Assembly (NCBI RefSeq): GCF_039545035.1 | Contig: NZ_BAABRO010000004.1 | Coordinates: forward strand, 496,001 to 560,000 | DNA: 64,000 bases | Source of the DNA: Novipirellula caenicola | Lineage (GTDB): Bacteria; Planctomycetota; Planctomycetia; Pirellulales; Pirellulaceae | Reading direction: 5' to 3' | In this document: positions 18,323 to 27,214 of the stretch, in pieces | Position numbering within the stretch: the stretch's first letter is position 1 | Layout: every line of letters begins with the position of its first letter | Position numbers and translations under genes: made by a program | The notes under the pieces: model-generated | Seen by the model: only the letters and a program-made list of their open reading frames with translations | What the model was told of the DNA's origin: nothing | Databases searched by the model: none

Positions 18323-19294
18323 TTACCAATACTTCTCGAAACGAATCGATCCAGGTCCGTGATAATCGTGAGCGTCTTGAAAACCAGCATGTTTTAACAA
18401 TGGAATCATCCCGGGATCGACCGGCGGCTCCGCTCCAGGCGGCACGTAACCGATCATCGCAGGATTGCCACACAGAAAAACATGCGTCCGCTTTGGATCG
18501 AGTGGATCGCCGGCCATTTCCGCCAATCGTCCCGACACGAACAACTCTTGGATGTATTGTTTGCCGACGTAACGAGGATGATGCGGATCGAGATTCTCTG
18601 GATCGCGAGTGGTCACCGGCAAGTAACAATAGTTGCCAAATGAATCCATCAGCCGAGCGTGTTCTTTGGCATACGCCAAATCTTTGCGGTGGCGGACGCA
18701 GGTCACGTTGACAATTCGTCCGCGATGGTTGTTCACCAACAACTCGGTGGTCATCGCATTGTGCGGTGCTTCGCCCGTTCCGGTGCCGAGCATCAAGATC
18801 GTCTCGTCCGGACGAATCTCGGGGCCAAGCGTGTAGTGCCCGACGATCTTCTTGCCGACCATCAATCGGTCGCCCACCTGTTGCCGGAACAATCGCGGCG
18901 TCAACGCCGGTGGCCCCTTCTCGGTTGAATCGGCTTTGCGAACCAGCGTGACGTAAAACTCGAGATAATCGACAGAGTTGACCGACTTGAGATTGCCCAA
19001 CGGATCCAGCATCGGGCACGAGATCGAATAGGCTCGCTGAACGACCTTGGATTGCTTGCTAAAAGGCAGCACTTCTCGCTGAGTCCCAGCCAGCCGAGGT
19101 TCCCAGTTGCCCAGCCCCAACGTCACGTACTGCCCCGGTTCGAAAGGCTCAAACGGGGTGTCGGGACGGATGCGAAAGCGGCTCAAGTCCGTGTGAGAGT
19201 CGATCCGCTCGATGATGGTCGCGTTGTAATGCTTTTCCTGCAAACTGCGGATCTGCTCGGCGGTCAGGGGCCCCGAATCTATCGTCTCACTCAA
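18323..19294 (-). CDS. Ferredoxin/flavodoxin-NADP+ reductase
   Basis: 323 residues from TTG 19294, which has GGTGGAG 8 bases upstream; GTG 19330 would add 12 residues with no good ribosome site. It moves electrons between NADPH and ferredoxin or flavodoxin. The FAD-binding motif RAYSISCP, the NADP motif LMLGTGTGEAPHNAM, the CGNPAMIG segment and a C-terminal aromatic end (EKYW) place it in the bacterial FNR family. An insert of about 30 residues between the FAD strands (around GTQREVLPFSKQ) makes it longer than typical enzymes of about 260. Confidence 0.9.
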   Translation of the reverse strand: MSETIDSGPLTAEQIRSLQEKHYNATIIERIDSHTDLSRFRIRPDTPFEPFEPGQYVTLGLGNWEPRLAGTQREVLPFSKQSKVVQRAYSISCPMLDPLGNLKSVNSVDYLEFYVTLVRKADSTEKGPPALTPRLFRQQVGDRLMVGKKIVGHYTLGPEIRPDETILMLGTGTGEAPHNAMTTELLVNNHRGRIVNVTCVRHRKDLAYAKEHARLMDSFGNYCYLPVTTRDPENLDPHHPRYVGKQYIQELFVSGRLAEMAGDPLDPKRTHVFLCGNPAMIGYVPPGAEPPVDPGMIPLLKHAGFQDAHDYHGPGSIRFEKYW

Positions 19295-19507
19295 TGCGAA
19301 CTCTCCACCGTGAATACTGAAGGGAATCACCCTAAATAGGGATTAGCGACTCAATTCGTGACCTAAAGCCGTCTTTGAATCAATATAATAGGTATTTATC
19401 AGCCGAGTCTTGATAACTTGGCTTCAAATCGCGGCGCAAACTGAATATTTTTCAAAGGCGTTGTTCTTGTTAACCGTTTCTTTGTCGTTTCATTAGACGA
19501 GCGTTCC

Positions 19508-21007
19508 ATGCAATTCCTCCAATTGCGGTCTGTTGCAATCCATCCTGCTGCGGATTGCGTGTCCCGCTTACTTCTGACCACTCGTCGCTTGCCAGTGGTG
19601 ATGCCATTGCTGGTGATTCTGTCCGCGTGGTTGGTGGTGCCGGGGCCGGTTCAAGCGGAAACCTGGACCGCATTGCGAGGCAACCACAGCGTGGACGCCG
19701 AACTGCTCGGCATTTGGGAAGGCAATGCGATCTTAAAAATGCCCGACGGCCGGCGCGTCTCGGTTCCGTTGATCCACCTGATTAGCGACAGCCGGATTCA
19801 CGCCAACAAGGTCAACGAAACCATTCAAACGCATCGCGCCGAATTGGTCAGCGAGCTCAAGGCTCAAGCGGCCGAGGCGGCGGCCCCCGCGCCGACCACG
19901 CTCCCTGAACCGCCAGAGGCTCCGGAATACCGACCGCTCGACAAGGATGCGACGGCGATCGAAACGCTACAGCACCTACAGGACCAATCTTCCTCGGGTC
20001 ATTTGTTGTTGGCCTACTTTGATTCGTTACCCCCGAAATATCGCGCCGACCTCGATGGGATCGTCAAAGCGGGAACTTCGAAGCTGGACGCTGCGAGCAT
20101 CAATTCCAGCGTTGGCCCGCTCTACAATGCAGCCGATCTTGTTGTCACGCATCAAAATTGGATTTTCAGTCATCCACGAATGAAAATGCTTGACGGCAAC
20201 ACCCGAGAAACCTTGCGTACGCTGCTTCTCAATGCGGCCGGCGCGATCCGCGCCACCCTGGACCCGGCTGCCCTTACCGCCGAGAAACTTGACTCGATGC
20301 AATTGCGTGACTGGTTGGTCCAGCGCGACCGCGCCGTTGCTCCGTACCTGTATGCTCTGCAAAGCGTGCTGCCCGCCTCTGCCGTGACGTTTGAAGAATA
20401 CGACGCAAGCAAACAGAATCCGTACGGAGGCTACGGTGACGAACCCGGCTATGACCCCGATTACGATTCAAGCATGGAAATCGCCGAATTATCGGGCGAA
20501 GAAGGACCTCCCGGCGACGCACCCGCCAAGCCGGATGCCGCGACGCCACCCAAGCCGGAATCCAATGAAGCGAAAGTCAAAGTCACGCAAAACGGACGTT
20601 CGGTGATTCTCGACATGGTCCGAGTGGATGGGTACTGGATTCCAAAATCGTTGTCCGAGAACTGGAAGGAATCCGTTGCGGCAAAAAAAGAAAAGGCAGC
20701 TTCTTCGGGATTGATGTCGTTGCTAAGTTCGCCCGCAATCACCGCAGTGGGGTCGATGCTGCAACCAACGATTGATACGCTTTCCGCTGCAAACACCGCC
20801 GAAGAATTTCATCAAGCGATGGAAACCGTGTTTCAACAAGCACAAACCTTTGCTTCGGTGCTTGGGGGACTTGCCGGAAATTCGTCGGGGATCTCCAATC
20901 CGTGGCAACCCGCCAAATCCTCCAGCAACCAACAGCGGAGCGACGGTTACCCGGACGAAGCGTATCGCGAAGAAATGGAAATGCAATACAACTCGGACGC
21001 ACCGTGA
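19508..21007 (+). CDS. Secreted protein with SHD1 (SLA1 homology 1) domain, function unknown
   Basis: 499 residues. The N-terminus has a basic stretch then a hydrophobic core ending at VQAETW near residue 50, a long signal peptide. Residues 53-105 match SHD1, a small beta domain very common in secreted planctomycete proteins (WTALRGNHSVDAELLG, then GRRVSVPLIHL). The rest is mostly helical, with an acidic Pro/Gly-rich linker about 300-350 and a C-terminal domain with VILDMVRVDGYWIP. In yeast SHD1 binds an NPF-type signal; its bacterial role is unknown. A TATAAT at 19384-19389 lacks a matching -35. Confidence 0.8.
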   Translation: MQFLQLRSVAIHPAADCVSRLLLTTRRLPVVMPLLVILSAWLVVPGPVQAETWTALRGNHSVDAELLGIWEGNAILKMPDGRRVSVPLIHLISDSRIHANKVNETIQTHRAELVSELKAQAAEAAAPAPTTLPEPPEAPEYRPLDKDATAIETLQHLQDQSSSGHLLLAYFDSLPPKYRADLDGIVKAGTSKLDAASINSSVGPLYNAADLVVTHQNWIFSHPRMKMLDGNTRETLRTLLLNAAGAIRATLDPAALTAEKLDSMQLRDWLVQRDRAVAPYLYALQSVLPASAVTFEEYDASKQNPYGGYGDEPGYDPDYDSSMEIAELSGEEGPPGDAPAKPDAATPPKPESNEAKVKVTQNGRSVILDMVRVDGYWIPKSLSENWKESVAAKKEKAASSGLMSLLSSPAITAVGSMLQPTIDTLSAANTAEEFHQAMETVFQQAQTFASVLGGLAGNSSGISNPWQPAKSSSNQQRSDGYPDEAYREEMEMQYNSDAP

Positions 21008-21028
21008 TCGAGGGCAGCCTTTGATTTG

Positions 21029-21088
21029 GTCGACTGGCGTTGGGGCAACTGGCACTAGGTCGGCTGGCACTAGGTCGACTGGCGTTGG
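21029..21088. repeat. Tandem repeat, 15-bp unit, four copies
   Basis: Units gtcgactggcgttgg, ggcaactggcactag, gtcggctggcactag and gtcgactggcgttgg follow each other exactly; units 1 and 4 are identical. It sits between the SHD1 gene stop and the hemG start and keeps the hemG frame open upstream, giving a false N-terminal extension with LALGR repeats. Confidence 0.85.
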
Positions 21089-21141
21089 GGCGGGGCCTCG
21101 GTGATACAAGCGAAATACTCTCGATCGGAATCCTATCAGGC

Positions 21142-22548
21142 GTGTCGGAAAAAACGGAACCCACCGTTGCAATTGTCGGTGGCGGTTTGTCGGGACTCGC
21201 CACCGCCGTCCATCTGCATCTGAAAAACCCCAATCGTCGACTTGCGGTCTTCGAATCGTCCCCCCGCGTGGGCGGCGTGATCCATACCGAGCGAATCGAC
21301 GATTTTGTGCTCGATCATGGCGCCGACATGTTCGCATTGAACCCTCCCGCGGCCATCAATTTGTGCCGTCAGCTGGGTGCCGAGGACCGTCTGATCTTGC
21401 CCAATCAAACCGGCCGTGGGGCGATGATCGTTCATCACGGAAAGCTAAAACCGCTGCCGGATGGTTTCGTTTTGATGCGGGCCACCAAAATGCTGCCGAT
21501 GCTGACAACGGGGCTGCTGTCGCTGCGTGGCAAATTACGAATGGCGGCTGAGGCGTTCGTGCCCAAACGCTACACGCTCGATGACGAAAGCGTGGCCAAT
21601 TTTGTCCGCCGACGGCTCGGAAACGAAGTGCTGCAGCGGATCGTTGGCCCTTTGGTCGCTGGCATCTATACCGCTGACGTTGAATCGCTCAGCATGAACG
21701 CGACAATGAAGCCGTTCGTCGAGATGGAGCGTCAATACGGTTCGTTGACACGAGCAACGCTTGCACGTCGCCGATCGGGACAAGACTCGGTTGAACGCAG
21801 CAGTGCCGGAGCTCGCTACGAACAATTTCGGGCCTTCCCCGGCGGAATGATCGAGCTGCCCAAACTGCTCAGCGAGTCCTTGCCCGTCGGAACGGTTCGT
21901 CTGCAATGTGGCGTTCAGTCGATCCAGCGACTCGAGGATCAGTGGTTGGTCCAGGATACCCAAGGCGGCTCGGGGCAGTACGACGATGTGGTCTTGGCGA
22001 CCCCGCCGCGGATCAGTGCAACATTTTTGCGGGACATCGCTCCCGCTGCGGCTGCCGAGCTTTCCTCGATCGAATCCTCTTCGACAGCGATCGTCGTGAT
22101 GGCAGTTCGCCGAGAGGACATTGCCGAAAAACGTCGCATGTTCGGCTTTGTCGTTCCGCCGATCGAACGCCGACGCATTTTGGCAGCCAGCTTTGCCAGC
22201 GAGAAATATGCCGGACGCGCACCACAAGATCACGTCATCGTGCGTGTCTTTATCGGAGGGACACTGCAACGAGAACTGCTAGAACACGATGACGAAACCC
22301 TTGTGGACATTGCCAGTGATGAATTGGCAGAACTGATTGGGCTTCGCGGTACCCCTGTCCTCACTCGCGTCGTTCGCTGGAACGACGCAATGCCTCAGTA
22401 CACGCTCGGTCACGTCGAACGGGTGCAGCGAATTCGCGAATCGATCGCCTCCGCCCCGGGAATTCACTTGATCAGCAACGCGCTGGACGGGGTCGGTATC
22501 GCTCCGGTGATTGCGGCTGCAGAAAAACTCGCCAACCAAATCGGCTGA
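21142..22548 (+). CDS. hemG: Protoporphyrinogen/coproporphyrinogen oxidase (HemG/HemY type)
   Basis: 468 residues from GTG 21142; the frame reaches back to 21040, but that part is translated tandem repeat and is not protein-like. FAD-dependent oxidation of the porphyrinogen late in haem synthesis. The N-terminal dinucleotide motif VAIVGGGLSGLATAVHL and ESSPRVGG are present, with VDHGAD-type LDHGADMF, GIYTADVESLS and the C-terminal FAD motif NALDGVGIAPVI. Whether coproporphyrinogen (HemY of Gram-positives) or protoporphyrinogen is the substrate is not decided by the sequence alone. Confidence 0.9.
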   Translation: MSEKTEPTVAIVGGGLSGLATAVHLHLKNPNRRLAVFESSPRVGGVIHTERIDDFVLDHGADMFALNPPAAINLCRQLGAEDRLILPNQTGRGAMIVHHGKLKPLPDGFVLMRATKMLPMLTTGLLSLRGKLRMAAEAFVPKRYTLDDESVANFVRRRLGNEVLQRIVGPLVAGIYTADVESLSMNATMKPFVEMERQYGSLTRATLARRRSGQDSVERSSAGARYEQFRAFPGGMIELPKLLSESLPVGTVRLQCGVQSIQRLEDQWLVQDTQGGSGQYDDVVLATPPRISATFLRDIAPAAAAELSSIESSSTAIVVMAVRREDIAEKRRMFGFVVPPIERRRILAASFASEKYAGRAPQDHVIVRVFIGGTLQRELLEHDDETLVDIASDELAELIGLRGTPVLTRVVRWNDAMPQYTLGHVERVQRIRESIASAPGIHLISNALDGVGIAPVIAAAEKLANQIG

Positions 22549-22572
22549 CGCAGCTCTCTCAGCGATACGCGT

Positions 22573-22797
22573 TTAGTAGTGAGGTGGCTTTTCGTCCAGC
22601 GGATCCTGAGCCGGTTCCTTGGCCGCCTTCAAATCCTCCATTTTCTCCTTCATCGCTTTGAGCACCGCTTGCAGACGATCTTGCCGCATCGCTTGTTCGG
22701 TAACCACTTCATTCAATTGGTCGTAAGCGTGTTGCATATGCGTGATCTTGATTTCAAGTTCGATGACGCGTTGTGCCAAATTCGTTTCGTTCGCCAT
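22573..22797 (-). CDS. slyX: SlyX-family coiled-coil protein
   Basis: 74 residues, the normal size. Almost the whole chain is a heptad coiled coil (RVIELEIKITHMQHAYDQLN), and it ends with the family's typical PPHY. The function of SlyX is not known. It follows the YpfJ-type protease gene by 3 bases on the same strand, so the two form an operon. Confidence 0.9.
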   Translation of the reverse strand: MANETNLAQRVIELEIKITHMQHAYDQLNEVVTEQAMRQDRLQAVLKAMKEKMEDLKAAKEPAQDPLDEKPPHY

Positions 22798-22800
22798 ACC

Positions 22801-23661
22801 CTACAAATCTTTCGTGTTAAACGTATCGCCTTGCCGAAGATCGCCGGTTTGTAGCCCTAGCCGAAACCACCGCAACCGCTGCGCGCTGGATCCATGCGTG
22901 AACGATTCAACGTCGACGTAACCTCGGCTTCGCTTCTGAAGTCGGTCGTCACCGATTGCCGCCGCAGCACGCAACCCCTCTTCGATATCCCCTTCTTCAA
23001 TCACCTGCTTCTGCTTTTGCAAGTGATGCAGCATACAGCCTGCGAGAAAGTCGGCCTGCAATTCGAGTTGCACCGAGGCTTGATTCGCTTCGGTTTCGCT
23101 GCGAGTCCGCCGGATCTGCTGGACTTGATCGGTGTAACCAAGCAGGTTTTGTACATGGTGACCGACCTCATGAGCAATCACATAGGCTTGCGCAAAATCG
23201 CCCGGAGCCCCTAATTGGTCCGACAACTGAGCGAAAAAGGAGGTGTCGAGATAAACCTTGCGGTCGGCCGGACAATAAAATGGCCCCGATTCCGCTGTCG
23301 CACCGCCACACGCCGATCGCACTTGGCCACTGAACAAGACGAGAGTCGGTGGGACATATTCGCGGCCCAACTGCGTGCGAAACAGGTGCGTCCACACATC
23401 CTCGCTATCGGCGAGAATGGTTTTTGCAAAATCCCCGGCTTCGATCTCCGCGGGCGTTAACTCACGATTCGCTTCGGCTTGCCCAATTCTGGCACCGGGC
23501 ACTTGCTGAGGTTGCTGCAATATCTGGCGAGGGTCTCCGCCCAACAACGCCACAATCAACGCCAAGATCAATATCCCCGCACCGCCGCGGGCAACCGCCG
23601 GTCCGCTCATCCCCCGACGGTCTTCAACATTGTCACTCTGCCGACGTCCACGCCATCGCAT
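22801..23661 (-). CDS. ypfJ: YpfJ/KPN_02809-family neutral zinc metallopeptidase
   Basis: 286 residues from ATG 23661, which has AAGGAG 7 bases upstream; the start MRWRGRRQSDNVEDRRG is the family's conserved beginning. A membrane anchor lies at about 28-46. The zinc motif HEVGHH is at residues 164-169, and conserved Cys residues occur in SACGGA and FYCPADRKVY. The family is widespread and its substrate is not established. The active domain would be outside the cytoplasmic membrane. Confidence 0.9.
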   Translation of the reverse strand: MRWRGRRQSDNVEDRRGMSGPAVARGGAGILILALIVALLGGDPRQILQQPQQVPGARIGQAEANRELTPAEIEAGDFAKTILADSEDVWTHLFRTQLGREYVPPTLVLFSGQVRSACGGATAESGPFYCPADRKVYLDTSFFAQLSDQLGAPGDFAQAYVIAHEVGHHVQNLLGYTDQVQQIRRTRSETEANQASVQLELQADFLAGCMLHHLQKQKQVIEEGDIEEGLRAAAAIGDDRLQKRSRGYVDVESFTHGSSAQRLRWFRLGLQTGDLRQGDTFNTKDL

Positions 23662-24047
23662 ACGATCACTCCTTTTGATTACCAAAATTCAACGACAAAA
23701 GAACCAACATGTTCAAGCAGAGTCATTCGATTAGACTGCTTCTGCTGTCCAACTCGGAAGCGGTCAAACCACGTCATTTTCACAGGATTGTATCGCCACA
23801 AAAATTTCTCGATGCTTGACGCGCCTGACCGACCAATCCACCGTTGCATTTTTCGAGCCAATTTCTGGGCCAATTTTCGAGCCGGTTTTCCTTGCTCGAT
23901 CCGGATCCCGGCAACGCGAAAATGGACGGATCTTCGCTCGATGCGGCCGCAATCTTGAAAAACGCGAAATTGGCCGCAAAAAACCGCTGCCTTGTTCCGC
24001 ATTCATTTGCCCTCCATTCCTGTTTCGCCTGCTGATTTTTGCAAACC
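23662..24047. other. Divergent intergenic region, no gene seen
   Basis: Between divergent ypfJ and the YdcF-like gene. It is A/T-richer than its surroundings and contains a short imperfect direct repeat (ttttcgagcc at about 23848 and 23875). A minus-strand frame of about 107 codons is rich in Arg and Lys and resembles no family; I do not call it. Confidence 0.4.
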
Positions 24048-24998
24048 ATGAATCACTCTCGCCCCAACGATGCTGCTGTGATCGATCCTGCCGTCAACGA
24101 TCCACCCGCCCAGCCCACTAACGTGTCCACCGGCCGCACCTCGTCCCCCGACCACGTGTGGACGGTTCGTAATGTCATGACGGGGATCGCTTGGGGCGCC
24201 GCGATCGACCTTGCCCTCGTGATTTGGACGTGGATACAGGTCGACAAAGGGATGGCGGATCGCTGTGCCACCGCATTGGTGATGCCGCTTGGCATCCTTT
24301 GGACGTTCACGTTGGTCGCCAGCCTGCTCTGTTTTCGGCGAGGGGCCCGGCGTTTTGGAATCGTTTTCGCCCTGCTGTTCGCATTGATTTCAATCACTGG
24401 CAACGGAGACGTTGCCGACGCCAGCATGAGCAGTCTCGAACCACCTCGCGCCGATCTCGACGCCCAATCGGAACCGTTTCGCTGTGTCGTTGTGCTTGGC
24501 GGTGGCGTCACCATCGCGTACGACGAAGTCCCCGAACTAGGAATCGCCGGCCAACGCATTATGTATACGGCCCAGCTCTGGCACGGCGGTCATACGCAAG
24601 CCGTGATTTGCACCGGCGGTTCGTCGCTGGGAAGAATTCAGCCGGCCGAAGCAGGTCGAATGATGCTTGAATCCATCGGAATCCCAAGCGACAAGATCTA
24701 CGAATCCCCCGGTGATAATACATCCCAAGAGATGAAGAATTTGCAGGCCTTCTTTGCTTCACCTCCCCCAGGCTTTCCTCGCCACGGAAAGATCGGCCTG
24801 GTGACCAGCGCGTCTCATATGAAACGTGCAATGCGATTGGCAGCTGAACGTGATCTGAAATTCGTCCCACTGCCTTGTGGCTATGAAACCGGCGCCGACT
24901 ACGACTTCTCGCCAAGCGAATTGATCCCTAGCCCTGAAGCCATGGACAGCTTCGGCCGTGCTCTCAAAGAACGGCTCGCCCGATTGGTGAACCGCTAA
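24048..24998 (+). CDS. YdcF/SanA/ElyC-like (DUF218) membrane protein
   Basis: 316 residues from ATG 24048; an in-frame TTG at 24039 is possible. Residues 1-45 are hydrophilic, then three membrane helices (about 45-125). The DUF218 domain follows with VVVLGGGV, CTGGSS, the ESPGDNTSQEMKN segment (equivalent of the E-x-S-xNT motif) and LVTSASHMKRA. The family occurs in cell envelope biology (SanA, ElyC) but no reaction is established. It is upstream of and in the same direction as the rhodanese operon, but 240 bases separate its stop from that operon's promoter. Confidence 0.82.
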   Translation: MNHSRPNDAAVIDPAVNDPPAQPTNVSTGRTSSPDHVWTVRNVMTGIAWGAAIDLALVIWTWIQVDKGMADRCATALVMPLGILWTFTLVASLLCFRRGARRFGIVFALLFALISITGNGDVADASMSSLEPPRADLDAQSEPFRCVVVLGGGVTIAYDEVPELGIAGQRIMYTAQLWHGGHTQAVICTGGSSLGRIQPAEAGRMMLESIGIPSDKIYESPGDNTSQEMKNLQAFFASPPPGFPRHGKIGLVTSASHMKRAMRLAAERDLKFVPLPCGYETGADYDFSPSELIPSPEAMDSFGRALKERLARLVNR

Positions 24999-25176
24999 GT
25001 AAATAAAAACGTCCAGCAGTGTCATCGGCGTTCGGCTACGGCACGGCCCCGACGCGGCGCAGGCTCTTGCTATTGCTCTGGTCAGCGGCGAGCGAATCGC
25101 TCGAGTTATATCGGGGCGGTCCCTCGCGGCACAGACGGCCACTTCGACGCGACCTGAGCGTCCAACGTGGCAATGT
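24999..25176. other. Intergenic stretch upstream of the rhodanese-operon control region
   Basis: No gene, terminator or RNA recognised. Short frames here on either strand lack protein-like sequence. Confidence 0.4.
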
Positions 25177-25249
25177 GCGATATGTCTCGATTAGCGCCAT
25201 AACGGCCGAATCCAGCGTTCCGCCAAGATTCGTTGGATTGACATATCGC
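25177..25249. repeat. Inverted pair GCGATATGTC / GACATATCGC, 53 bases apart
   Basis: The arms are perfect 10-mers at 25177-25186 and 25240-25249. The right arm overlaps the -35 box of the rhodanese-operon promoter, so the pair may be two half-sites or two binding sites for one regulator. Confidence 0.6.
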
Positions 25250-25265
25250 AATGTCACGATATATT
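25238..25265 (+). promoter_or_regulatory. Promoter of the rhodanese-RND operon with operator between -35 and -10
   Basis: TTGACA (25238-25243), 16 bases, TATATT (25260-25265). Between and overlapping the boxes is a perfect palindrome ATATCG-N8-CGATAT (25243-25262), the size and place expected of a winged-helix repressor of the ArsR type. The transcript would have a leader of about 180 bases before the rhodanese start at 25452. The regulator gene is not adjacent. Confidence 0.7.
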
Positions 25266-25451
25266 GAACAGACCAGTCGGGACGTCGCGGAATCAGCGTT
25301 CGCTCGATCTGTCACCCAAGCAAACCCGCGGCCAGCTGCGACCACGATATGCCGATCGATCACAGCCGAGATGCGATCGGCTCAGCGTTTGCTTGTGGTG
25401 CGTTCGTCTTCGGCGGGATACCTCAATCAGTTTTGCAGGATGGAACAAAAA

Positions 25452-26003
25452 ATGTCGGACGTTAAAACCGTTAGCGTTGATGAGCTTGCGATGTTGGATT
25501 CGCGAGACGAGATCGATCTAATCGATGTTCGTACACCGCTGGAGTTTCGTGAAGTGCGAGCGTTGATGGCGGAAAACGTGCCACTTGATTCGCTCGATCC
25601 TGCAACGTTGATGAGCCGACGTGATCCTGCGAAAACGCTTTATGTCATTTGCAAATCCGGAGCTCGTGGTGCAAAGGCCTGTCAAAAACTGATTGACGCT
25701 GGCTACACCAACGTGGCCAATGTGGACGGAGGCACAATGGCTTGGGATGCCGCGGGTTATCCAGTCGTTCGCGGTAAAAAGGGCGTCTCGCTCGAGCGGC
25801 AAGTCCGCATTGTCGCCGGCACAATTGTCTTGATCAGCGGCATCTTGGCGATCACCGTGTCGCCATACTTTGCCATCATCGCGGCGATCATGGGTGCCGG
25901 CTTGGCGGGGGCAGGCATCTTGGACAGCTGTTTGATGGGCATGATGCTTGCCAAGATGCCCTGGAATCAAGTGAAGAACGATCAATCGTGTTGCGGTTCG
26001 TGA
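25452..26003 (+). CDS. Rhodanese-like protein with C-terminal membrane anchor (YgaP-like)
   Basis: 183 residues from ATG 25452; a longer frame begins within the promoter, and ATG 25440 has no room for a ribosome site. Residues 5-105 are a single rhodanese domain with the catalytic loop CKSGAR (Cys67), which carries persulfide sulfur. Two membrane helices follow (about 120-165, in DUF2892-like style), and the tail ends with Cys-Cys-Gly-Ser. YgaP has the same architecture. It heads an operon with an RND adaptor (43 bases later) and pump, suggesting a role in sulfur or thiol-toxicant handling. Confidence 0.9.
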   Translation: MSDVKTVSVDELAMLDSRDEIDLIDVRTPLEFREVRALMAENVPLDSLDPATLMSRRDPAKTLYVICKSGARGAKACQKLIDAGYTNVANVDGGTMAWDAAGYPVVRGKKGVSLERQVRIVAGTIVLISGILAITVSPYFAIIAAIMGAGLAGAGILDSCLMGMMLAKMPWNQVKNDQSCCGS

Positions 26004-26046
26004 ACGTTGTGGTTTCAAACCATTGGGTTGCTAGACGAGATGAGAC

Positions 26047-27174
26047 ATGAAGACTGCATGGATCCCCAAACTCATTTCCAATTCCACGCGTGTGCTCGCG
26101 ATGGTTGCCGGATTGGTGTTGATGTTGCTAACAATCGCTTGGTTGTCGGGCATGTTCGAGACCAAGATCGCTCCGGACTGGAGCGTTCGCGGAACCCAGC
26201 AGTATGCTGGCGAGCCCACCGATGTTGTTCACGAAATTCGCAAGCAAGCGATCGAAGAAGCAGTTGGAACGTTAAAAGCATCCAGCCGCACGGTGGTCTC
26301 GTCCAAATTGCTGGCAACCATCGAGAACATCCGAGTGACGGCGGGCGATCAAGTGGTCGAAGGCCAAGAATTGATTCGATTGGAAAGCCAAGAGTTTCAG
26401 GCTCGACTCGACCAAGCCAAACAAAGTCTTGAAGCGGCAATCGCACGCCGCGCTCAAGCCGAAAAACAATTCGAGCGGGTCGAGTCGCTCAAAAAACAAA
26501 ATGCCGCTTCGCCATCGGACCAAGACTTGGCGTTGCGAGATCTGCAGGTGGCCGAGGCCGAAGAGAGTCGAGCCAGGCAAGCGGTCTCGGAATCGGCCGT
26601 CCAGCTTTCGTACACCAAGATCATCGCTTCGAAAAGCGGACGGATTGTCGACCGACTGGCCGAACCCGGCGACGTCGTTAAACCAGGCGAACCGTTGCTA
26701 GTGCTCTATGACGAAACCTCGCTCCGGCTCGAAGCCCCTGTACAGGAAAGCTTGGCCGTCAAGATGCGGATCGGTGACGAAATGAAAGTCTATGTCGACG
26801 CGGTGGACCAAGAATTCCCGGTCTCGATTGACGAAATTGTGCCGCAAGCCGATGCCCCCAGCCGATCGTTTCTGGTGAAAGCAACGCTGCCAAGGTCCGA
26901 CCAACTTTATGAAGGCATGTTTGGGCGATTACGAATTCCCACGGGCCAGCGACGACATTTGTGTCTTGCCGATGATGCCATCGTCCGGATGGGGCAACTC
27001 GACTTTGTCGACGTTGTGCTTGCCGATGGTGTCGTCGAACGTCGCTTGATCAAAAGCGGTCAAATGGGAATGCCTGGACGTCACGAGGTGCTAAGCGGAT
27101 TGAAAGCCGGTGAACGCGTGATTCTGCACGCAGAACCTGCTGTTCCTACCCCGGACGAAACGAACATCGAGTGA
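26047..27174 (+). CDS. RND efflux periplasmic adaptor (membrane fusion protein)
   Basis: 375 residues. One N-terminal membrane anchor (about 15-35), then a biotinyl-lipoyl-like strand pair (SSRTVVSSKLLATIENIRVTAG region and SKSGRIVDRL), between them an alpha-helical hairpin about 120-185, then a beta-barrel and the membrane-proximal domain with YEGMFGRLRIP. The hairpin is short, so docking to the outer-membrane factor may differ. It links the RND pump (40 bases downstream) to an outer-membrane channel; no OMF gene is in this operon, so another one, perhaps that at 35.0 kb, could serve. Confidence 0.92.
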   Translation: MKTAWIPKLISNSTRVLAMVAGLVLMLLTIAWLSGMFETKIAPDWSVRGTQQYAGEPTDVVHEIRKQAIEEAVGTLKASSRTVVSSKLLATIENIRVTAGDQVVEGQELIRLESQEFQARLDQAKQSLEAAIARRAQAEKQFERVESLKKQNAASPSDQDLALRDLQVAEAEESRARQAVSESAVQLSYTKIIASKSGRIVDRLAEPGDVVKPGEPLLVLYDETSLRLEAPVQESLAVKMRIGDEMKVYVDAVDQEFPVSIDEIVPQADAPSRSFLVKATLPRSDQLYEGMFGRLRIPTGQRRHLCLADDAIVRMGQLDFVDVVLADGVVERRLIKSGQMGMPGRHEVLSGLKAGERVILHAEPAVPTPDETNIE

Positions 27175-27214
27175 AATCTGGCTCTAGGAAATCTGCTTCT
27201 AGGAATCGTGACGA

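Noticed and set aside
19384-19389. TATAAT as a promoter of the SHD1 gene
   Set aside because: No acceptable -35 hexamer at 16-18 bases; not listed as a feature.
21029-21088. Tandem repeat considered as a CRISPR array
   Set aside because: Units are 15 bp with no spacers and no cas genes nearby; it is a simple tandem repeat.
23679-24002. 107-codon minus-strand frame between the ypfJ and YdcF-like genes
   Set aside because: Arg/Lys-rich with no signal, motif or ribosome site, and it runs into the ypfJ promoter.
25251-25451. Upstream extension of the rhodanese gene from 25251
   Set aside because: It begins inside the -10/-35 region of the promoter and encodes a non-conserved Ser/Arg-rich peptide.
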